Origin: an uncultured Romboutsia sp.
GTDB lineage: Bacteria > Bacillota > Clostridia > Peptostreptococcales > Peptostreptococcaceae
DNA length: 20,733 nucleotides
Direction: 5' to 3'
Assembly (NCBI GenBank): GCA_937880075.1
Contig: CALFLM010000096.1
Location: 1-20,733, forward strand
Below are positions 16,801-20,733 of this stretch, piece after piece; the stretch's first letter is position 1; every line of letters starts with the position of its first letter. Below the pieces are notes generated by a model, which was given only the letters and a program-made list of their open reading frames with translations, searched no databases and had not been told where the DNA came from. A program made the position numbers and the translations under genes.

Positions 16801-16981
16801 TCCATGTTTCCCCTAATTTAATAGTTCCATCAAAGTCCTGTGGTATAGTTGGTGCTATATCCTTGTCTTCATTTAATTTTGTATTAAAATATTCTAATTC
16901 AATTACATCTCTATATCTAAAGTTATCTAATTCATGTATTCTATTTCTTAATTTATCAATCGTGTAAAACATATCTTTCAT
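13853..16981 (-). CDS. GH38 alpha-mannosidase, cytosolic MAN2C1-like subfamily
   Basis: 1042 residues, the usual length for the large bacterial/cytosolic GH38 type, which has an N-terminal beta-rich domain (about 1-235) before the catalytic domain. Active-site parts seen: GHTHIDVAWLW (246-256) with zinc ligands His249 and Asp251; nucleophile Asp361 in WLPDVFGYS; and RHQFHDIIPGSS (578-589) with zinc ligand His582. No signal peptide. This subfamily often shows broad alpha-1,2/1,3/1,6 activity, but the linkage here cannot be read from sequence. ATG 16981 is preceded by AAGGGGG with 9-nt spacing. It is the first gene after a strong promoter with a cre-like site. It differs strongly from the neighbouring 898-residue GH38, so the pair is not a recent tandem duplication. 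Confidence 0.94.
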   Translation of the reverse strand: MKDMFYTIDKLRNRIHELDNFRYRDVIELEYFNTKLNEDKDIAPTIPQDFDGTIKLGETWKGRDLYLWMQKTVKVPASWQGKSVVGIFDFGETGAGNNSGFESLFYLNNKPYQGVDSNHKEVFFPKNLTGTDLELLFRLWTGLEGGGIPREQEHRINRAQLACLDEKIDDLFYNAMVILETIQELDKYSVDRVNITKILNDTFKLIDWSYPGSEEFYLSAYEASDYMNNEIDKIDKHSIVNVTCVGHTHIDVAWLWRLKHTREKCARSFSTVLRLMERYPEYIFLQTQPQLYEYVKNDYPELYKSIKEKVADGSWEVDGGMWLEADCNIPSGESLVRQILVGSRFIKEEFNKDVEYLWLPDVFGYSWALPQILKKSGIDTFMTTKISWNQYNRMPHDTFNWRGMDGTEILTHFITTPEPWSEPGSWFYTYNGRLTPKTVKGVWDAYTDKNLTKDLLVSYGFGDGGGGVNREMLEYRRRLDKMPGLPNVKTGKAGEYFKCLREKVENTNEYVHTWDGELYLEYHRGTYTSQAYTKMMNRRLEFLYRETEWLGAMAALNNKDFGVYPSTNLTKGWKTILRHQFHDIIPGSSITEVYEDTKVEYKEAEEIALKEQENFKSSLIKENENTWTVINNANWSRSEIVEIESELEGRFYDNEGNELEAQRENNKYIVEVKNIDGLGFKTIALKVEEVKNCEEEFEVVENGINTPYYNLRWNNFGQLTSIFDKENNREVLAKHQRGNVLQMFEDKPMAHEAWDIDIFYQEKMREVTDLQSVEVVENGNLKAVVRFNYKYMNTTINQDMVVYKNDRRIDFVTNVDWREQKQLLKVAFPVDIRSTVATYDVQFGNVKRPTNWNTSWEMAKFESVAQQWVDLSQRDYGVSLLNNCKYGHDIKDNVIRLTLLKSATHPDPVQDQGDQNFTYSLLPHKGDFIEADTVKAAYSLNQPLRAINGKLLENIPTKMFNFNDAYVLVDAIKKAEDEDMVVLRFHEYAGSRAEVKINSDYTIEGWMETNLMEKPMEELRNENEINVILNPYEIKTLMVKMK

Positions 16982-17013
16982 CTCTTTTGTCCCCCTTATG
17001 TAATGTTAATCTA

Positions 17014-17042
17014 ATTATATTTACAAACGTTTTCAAGGTCAA
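17014..17042 (-). promoter_or_regulatory. Sigma-A promoter of the GH38 pair with cre-like site in the spacer
   Basis: On the minus strand TTGACC (17037-17042) is exactly 17 bp from TATAAT (17014-17019), near consensus. The spacer contains TGAAAACGTTTGTA (17022-17035), which fits the cre consensus for CcpA except near its right end (one mismatch when read on the plus strand). Binding there would block RNA polymerase, giving glucose repression. A LacI-family repressor could use a similar CG-centred site, so CcpA is likely but not proven. Confidence 0.75.
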
Positions 17043-17055
17043 TATTTTAGAAATC

Positions 17056-17098
17056 AAAGATATACTTTGTATAGCTTTTATAACAAAAGTATATCTTT
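17056..17098 (-). terminator. Hairpin after the ROK hexokinase gene
   Basis: A 13-bp perfect stem AAAGATATACTTT (17056-17068) with 17086-17098 and a 17-nt loop, starting about 9 nt after the stop. On the minus strand it is followed by GATTTCTAAAATATT, a poor T tract. It is probably a weak terminator or mRNA 3' end, since a fresh promoter for the GH38 genes follows at once. Confidence 0.5.
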
Positions 17099-17106
17099 TT
17101 TATGTT

Positions 17107-18045
17107 TTATTGTAAGAAAGCTGCACCTATTATTCCTGCGTCTGCACCTAAATTGGCACATACTATATCTGCAAATTCTTCATTTTTGTATAATATATTT
17201 TCTCTTACTAAATCTTTTATATCATGAAGTATAATATCACTAGCTCTAGATACACCACCACCGATTGATATTACATCCGGGTCTAGTGTATTTATCATAC
17301 TTGCCATAGCTTTAGCTAAGTAATTTTTAAATCGATTTATTGTTTCTACTGCAACAGCATCATTTTCTCTAAATGCATCAAATACCATTTTAGCATTTAT
17401 GTTTTCAATATTTCCATATGCCATGTCTAGTATTATACTTTCATTACCTTCTTGTATTCGCTTTTGAGCATATTTTATTATTGCAGTTGCTGAACAAAAA
17501 GTTTCTAAACATCCATTTGAACCACAGTTGCAGTTATAGTAGTTTTCACCTATTATGCTATGTCCTATTTCTGATGCCATCCCATGAGCTCCTGTAAAGG
17601 CTCTTTCATTTATTATTATTCCACCACCTACTCCAGTTCCTAAAGTATACATAACAGCTACATCTTTATCTTTCATACTACCAAATTTAGCTTCTGCAAT
17701 AGCTGCAACTGTAGCATCATTTTCAGCATAAACACTTACTTCTGGAAACCTATTTTTTATAGCTTCTATAAAATTAACTTCTTTCCATCCTAAATTAACA
17801 CAAGTAACTAATCCTTTTTTATTTATAAAGCTTGGTACACCAAATCCTATAGATTTTATTTCCTTTATATCTAAATTATTTTCACTTAATAACTCCCTAA
17901 CTAAATTACTTATATCATCCATTACAGCTTCAAATCCATCATTTACTCTTGTAACACATTCTTTTCTAAAGAGTATTTCTCCATAATCATTTACTACACC
18001 AGCTTGAACACCAGTTCCACCAATATCAACTCCTACAAAATACAT
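17107..18045 (-). CDS. ROK-family hexokinase (glucokinase / mannokinase), zinc type
   Basis: 312 residues. ATP site DIGGT (7-11), catalytic Asp110 in END (108-110), TLGTGVGGG (134-142), and the ROK zinc signature: His162 in EIGH followed by CNCGSNGC (172-179). This is the GlcK type, which phosphorylates hexoses at O6 with ATP. In this setting free mannose is the obvious product of the three alpha-mannosidases, and mannose-6-P is the substrate of the isomerase encoded just upstream, so a mannokinase role is inferred; glucose activity is equally possible. ATG 18045 is fixed by AGGAGGAG (18050-18057). An in-frame upstream start at 18087 lies before that site and is rejected. The gene has a candidate promoter of its own and is followed by a hairpin. 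Confidence 0.93.
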   Translation of the reverse strand: MYFVGVDIGGTGVQAGVVNDYGEILFRKECVTRVNDGFEAVMDDISNLVRELLSENNLDIKEIKSIGFGVPSFINKKGLVTCVNLGWKEVNFIEAIKNRFPEVSVYAENDATVAAIAEAKFGSMKDKDVAVMYTLGTGVGGGIIINERAFTGAHGMASEIGHSIIGENYYNCNCGSNGCLETFCSATAIIKYAQKRIQEGNESIILDMAYGNIENINAKMVFDAFRENDAVAVETINRFKNYLAKAMASMINTLDPDVISIGGGVSRASDIILHDIKDLVRENILYKNEEFADIVCANLGADAGIIGAAFLQ

Positions 18046-18073
18046 ACATCTCCTCCTAAAAAAACTTTTCATT

Positions 18074-18103
18074 TTTATAAATCCCACTTATTGTTGTTAT
18101 CAA
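18074..18103 (-). promoter_or_regulatory. Candidate sigma-A promoter of the ROK hexokinase gene
   Basis: On the minus strand TTGATA (18098-18103) and TATAAA (18074-18079) are 18 bp apart, 5 of 6 matches each. The expected leader to ATG 18045 is about 20 nt and contains the AGGAGGAG site. No cre-like sequence is visible. Confidence 0.45.
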
Positions 18104-18126
18104 AATTAAAGGTATTATCGTATATA

Positions 18127-18162
18127 ATATAATTAATATATATCCCTATATATTAATTATAT
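18127..18162. terminator. AT-only palindrome between mannose-6-P isomerase and ROK genes
   Basis: A 16-bp perfect inverted repeat (18127-18142 with 18147-18162, core ATAATTAATATATA) around a TCCC loop, about 30 nt after the isomerase stop. It has almost no GC pairs and no following T run on the minus strand, so termination would be weak. It could equally be an AT-rich promoter-upstream or protein-binding element. The role is undecided. Confidence 0.4.
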
Positions 18163-18191
18163 ATTCATTTTTATACTTTAATCTCCTTTAA

Positions 18192-18998
18192 TTACACATA
18201 AGATTTTATAAGCTCTAGATTTCCTTCAATACTATAATTTACACCTTCTTTTATATAAACGGTTTCCTCTTTATTAAGATCAATCACATTATTGCCATCA
18301 CTTATTACACCTGTTCCATTTATAACTGTATATGAATGGAAGTTTTTATCTACTAAATCCTTGTAACTATCTTTTATATCTATTTTTTCTACTGTAAAAT
18401 ATGGTGTCTCTAGTTTTTTAAAATCTTCTATTTTTCCGCCTTTATTTTTACCAGCATAATCAATTACATCTAGAGATTTTTCTATATGCATTTCTCTATC
18501 TCTACCCCAGTCGTATATTCTATATGTAACATCACTACTTTGTTGCACTTCTATTAACTTTAATCCCTCTTCTATTGCATGTACTGTTCCAGAAGGTATA
18601 TAAATCATATCTCCCTTTTTTACATTTATTCTTTTTAAATTTTCTTCAACCGTTCCATTTTCTATTACCTTAGCAAAGCTATCTTTATCTAATCCTTCTT
18701 TAATTCCACATATTAAAGATGCATTTTCATCAGCCTCTAATATATACCAACACTCTGTTTTTCCATTATCATTTTCATATTTTCTAGAATATTCATCATG
18801 TGGATGTACTTGTACTGATAATTTTTCATTTGCTTGTATAATCTTAATTAAAATTGGTAATTCATTTTTTAATTCATCTATTAATTTTAATTCACTTCCT
18901 GAAACTATAGAGTTTCCATTTCTATGTGTAGATAAGTTCCATTCTTCATATCCCCACACCTTTTCACTATAATACGGTTCTAGTTTAAAAATATCCAT
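18192..18998 (-). CDS. manA: Mannose-6-phosphate isomerase, class I (short Firmicute type)
   Basis: 268 residues, somewhat shorter than the roughly 315-residue Bacillus ManA. It interconverts mannose-6-P and fructose-6-P, feeding released mannose into glycolysis. The cupin zinc site is complete: Gln63 and His65 in QVHPHDEYS, Glu82 in KTECWYIL, and His140 in PSGTVHAIEEG. The following VTYRIYDWGR block (157-166) carries the conserved Arg160. The N-terminal SEKVWGYEEW (11-20) is typical. ATG 18998 is chosen because AGGGGGC lies 5 nt ahead; an in-frame start at 19088 would add 30 residues unlike the family and lacks a ribosome site. It is divergent from the 19227 gene and upstream of the ROK kinase. 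Confidence 0.93.
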   Translation of the reverse strand: MDIFKLEPYYSEKVWGYEEWNLSTHRNGNSIVSGSELKLIDELKNELPILIKIIQANEKLSVQVHPHDEYSRKYENDNGKTECWYILEADENASLICGIKEGLDKDSFAKVIENGTVEENLKRINVKKGDMIYIPSGTVHAIEEGLKLIEVQQSSDVTYRIYDWGRDREMHIEKSLDVIDYAGKNKGGKIEDFKKLETPYFTVEKIDIKDSYKDLVDKNFHSYTVINGTGVISDGNNVIDLNKEETVYIKEGVNYSIEGNLELIKSYV

Positions 18999-19226
18999 TA
19001 TATGCCCCCTAACAAAATATTTAGTTAATACCAAATTTGATTTTTCATTTTCAATGTTATCTGATGTAACTAAATAGTTAAAGTTCACTTATTTTAGTTT
19101 ATATTCACATATTTTATATTTAGGTAATCATTAGTATATTTAATATTTTAAAATTATAGATAATTGAATTTTTTTATATATAATTAAGATATAAAGTATA
19201 ATAATTAATCATAAGGGGGTAATATT
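18999..19226. promoter_or_regulatory. Divergent intergenic region between manA and the 19227 gene
   Basis: 228 bp of very AT-rich sequence. For manA (minus), TTGAAA (19049-19054) and TATTAA (19025-19030), 18 bp apart, are a weak promoter candidate. A perfect 14-bp palindrome TAACTAAATAGTTA (19067-19080) lies just upstream and could be an operator. For the plus gene, TTGAAT (19164-19169) and TATAAT (19197-19202) are visible but too far apart to pair. AAGGGGGT precedes its ATG by 6 nt. Confidence 0.3.
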
Positions 19227-19775
19227 ATGGATAAATTAAAAAGTATAAAATTATTTAATGATTTAAATAAGGTTTCATTAAAATATAGTTCCCTTCCTAA
19301 CCTAGTCGAGAAAAATGATATTCAGGATAATAATAAATTACAACAACTTATATTAAATTATAGAAATAATATAGATGATGTAAAAAATAGAGCTAATTTA
19401 ATTTCAAAACAAGCAAGAAATCTTGCTAAAGATTCAAATACTAAACAAATTTTTGATACTATTATCGACCTTAATAATTTTGCAATGGATAAATATAATA
19501 ATATACTAAATAATAAAAAATACATGGAATCTTTGCCTGTACAAGCCGTTCTTAATACTACAATTGAGGAATTAATTTTGATAAATAATTCTATAAGATA
19601 TAAGGAGTTTTTAAAGAATAAATTTTCTTATTTTTACATATATGAAAAGATAGTTATTAATTCATTTTTAAACTTTTTAGTTCTTAAAGATATGGATATA
19701 GATAAAAATAAAATTGAATCTCTTTCACAAGCTATATTTAGTCAAATACAATGCTTATCATTAATTTCTATGTAG
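19227..19775 (+). CDS. Hypothetical helical protein, unknown function
   Basis: 182 residues; I do not recognise the family. The start is well supported by AAGGGGGT with 6-nt spacing. There is no signal peptide and no clear membrane helix, though the stretch FSYFYIYEKIVINSFLNFLVL (about 133-153) is hydrophobic enough to be a buried or membrane-associated helix. The rest is Asn/Lys/Ile-rich and predicted mostly alpha-helical, with charged amphipathic segments at about 35-95. It is the only plus-strand gene in the window, is monocistronic, and is closed by a strong terminator shared with the convergent glycosyltransferase gene. Nothing links it to the mannoside locus. Confidence 0.75.
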   Translation: MDKLKSIKLFNDLNKVSLKYSSLPNLVEKNDIQDNNKLQQLILNYRNNIDDVKNRANLISKQARNLAKDSNTKQIFDTIIDLNNFAMDKYNNILNNKKYMESLPVQAVLNTTIEELILINNSIRYKEFLKNKFSYFYIYEKIVINSFLNFLVLKDMDIDKNKIESLSQAIFSQIQCLSLISM

Positions 19776-19807
19776 CTATTGTAAATAAATATATCATATA
19801 AAATAAA

Positions 19808-19834
19808 AAGTGGCTATCTAAAAAATAGCCACTT
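19808..19834. terminator. Bidirectional rho-independent terminator
   Basis: A 10-bp perfect stem AAGTGGCTAT / ATAGCCACTT (19808-19817 with 19825-19834) and a 7-nt loop between convergent genes. On the plus strand it is followed by CTATTTTATATACTTTT; on the minus strand by TTTATTTTATAT. It serves both the 19227-19775 gene and the 19853-20575 gene. Confidence 0.88.
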
Positions 19835-19852
19835 CTATTTTATATACTTTTA

Positions 19853-20575
19853 TTATGCTAAATTGAAATCTCTCTCAGCTAAAATATAATAATCTTCTTT
19901 ATAATCAATATCTCCGTACTTTTGCATAGCTGCAATTACATCTTTTTGTCTTGCCAAAGCTTTATCATAATATTTTGTTGGATTATATCTCTTAGGAGAT
20001 TGTGGTAGGCCAGCTAGCATAGTTGCTTGTTGTAAATTTAAATCATCTGATTCTTCTCCAAAATAACCTTCACTAGCTTCTTTTATACCTATATATCCAT
20101 TACCATAGTTTATTATATTTGCATATATTTCAAATATTTCATTCTTAGAATATTTTTTCTCAAGATCATTAACTAAAAATGCTTCAGATACTTTTCTTGA
20201 AAATTCTCTATCTCCATTTAAATAAAGATTTTTCGCTAATTGTTGTGTTATTGTACTTCCACCTTGAACTATTTTTCCTGCTTGTATATTTTTTACAGCT
20301 GCTCTTAATATAGATATAAAGTCTAATCCATTGTGTTCATAAAACCTATGATCTTCCACAGATATAATTGCATCTACAAAGTCTTTGTCTATATTCTCAA
20401 ACTTTACATAATTTTCACTATTCCTAATCTCTTCAATCTTTTCATCTATGCTTATATTATTTATTGCTTGTTTATATCCAAAGTATCCATCTAATACTAC
20501 TTTTCCTACTGGAATACTTACTAACATTATTATTGTAGCTATAGAGATTATTAGATATTTATATTTATTTTTCAT
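19853..20575 (-). CDS. Monofunctional peptidoglycan glycosyltransferase (GT51)
   Basis: 240 residues. The N-terminal signal anchor (about 8-28) puts the domain outside the membrane. The GT51 motifs are in order: SVEDHRFYEHNG (72-83) with catalytic Glu74; GGSTITQQLAKNLYL (105-119); SRKVSEAFLVNDLEKKYSKNEI (126-147); and EIYANIINYGNGYIGI (149-164). It polymerises lipid II into glycan strands. There is no transpeptidase domain: the protein ends about 40 residues after GLPQSPKRYNP (189-199) with a normal stop, so it is a stand-alone enzyme of the MtgA/SgtB kind rather than a truncated class A PBP. ATG 20575 has AGGGGGA at 5 nt. It is transcribed alone, convergent with the 19227 gene, and unrelated to the sugar locus. 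Confidence 0.9.
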   Translation of the reverse strand: MKNKYKYLIISIATIIMLVSIPVGKVVLDGYFGYKQAINNISIDEKIEEIRNSENYVKFENIDKDFVDAIISVEDHRFYEHNGLDFISILRAAVKNIQAGKIVQGGSTITQQLAKNLYLNGDREFSRKVSEAFLVNDLEKKYSKNEIFEIYANIINYGNGYIGIKEASEGYFGEESDDLNLQQATMLAGLPQSPKRYNPTKYYDKALARQKDVIAAMQKYGDIDYKEDYYILAERDFNLA

Positions 20576-20616
20576 ATCATTCCCCCTAATGCTTTTATAC
20601 GTTTTGTTATGAAACT

Positions 20617-20657
20617 ATTATATAATTAATTTCTAAAAATTCGCTTCACTTAAGCGA
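20617..20657 (-). promoter_or_regulatory. Upstream region of the GT51 gene: -10 box and small hairpin
   Basis: On the minus strand a perfect TATAAT lies at 20617-20622, without a convincing -35 at 16-18 bp. Just upstream is a GC-richer patch with a 6-bp stem TCGCTT/AAGCGA (20641-20646 with 20652-20657), followed by ATTTTTAG. That resembles a weak terminator of a gene lying beyond the right edge. The remaining bases to 20733 show nothing recognisable. Confidence 0.3.
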
Positions 20658-20733
20658 CGCATTGACGAATCATTTCTATCACATCCATTAAGCAAAAATC
20701 ATATCTAATATCTTTCATTTTCATTACATTTTT

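Noticed and set aside
18999..19088. Longer manA reading from an in-frame start at 19088
   Set aside because: The 30 extra residues do not resemble the family and have no Shine-Dalgarno; AGGGGGC sits just before ATG 18998.
20650..20724. 24-codon minus-strand peptide at the right edge
   Set aside because: No ribosome site is seen ahead of it and it matches nothing I know; the window edge prevents a proper check.

Overview
The window is AT-rich DNA with low-GC Firmicute gene style. Ribosome sites are mostly AGGGGG-type, codons are A/T-rich, intergenic gaps are short, and almost everything is on the minus strand. The AGGGGG-type sites and gene families suggest a Clostridia member, perhaps Peptostreptococcaceae. 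That placement is an inference, since no marker gene is present.

Most of the window (1-18998, minus strand) is one carbohydrate-utilisation region, best read as an intracellular alpha-mannoside or N-glycan catabolic locus. In transcription order it holds: mannose-6-phosphate isomerase (18192-18998); a zinc-motif ROK hexokinase (17107-18045); two GH38 alpha-mannosidases of different subfamilies (13853-16981 and 11057-13753); a YesL-like membrane protein with a YesM/YesN-type sensor kinase and AraC-type response regulator (10310-10918, 8575-10290, 7107-8582); two LplB/YtcP-type ABC permeases and their lipoprotein binding protein (5988-6917, 5007-5954, 3477-4949); a GH125 exo-alpha-1,6-mannosidase (2081-3355); a GH1 beta-glycosidase (680-2059); and a ROK kinase of the BglK type that runs off the left edge (1-649).

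None of the glycosidases has a signal peptide, so the likely flow is: the lipoprotein captures an oligosaccharide, the permeases import it, GH38 and GH125 enzymes release mannose in the cytosol, the zinc-type ROK kinase makes mannose-6-P, and the isomerase makes fructose-6-P. GH1 plus the BglK-like kinase probably deals with a beta-linked remnant. No ATPase for the transporter is encoded here, so a shared multi-sugar ATPase must serve it.

Regulation visible in the sequence: the GH38 pair has a near-consensus sigma-A promoter (TTGACC-17 bp-TATAAT) with a cre-like site in its spacer. The transporter operon has a candidate promoter sharing the core GAAAACGTT. A strong terminator follows the response regulator. 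Between the GH38 pair and the yesLMN-like genes lies a roughly 110-bp near-palindromic element that looks like a terminator and possibly a MITE.

The right end (19000-20733) is unrelated. It holds a plus-strand helical protein of unknown function (19227-19775) and a convergent single-domain GT51 peptidoglycan glycosyltransferase (19853-20575), separated by a bidirectional terminator. No RNA gene, CRISPR array, transposase or phage gene was seen. No intergenic gap exceeds 300 bases.
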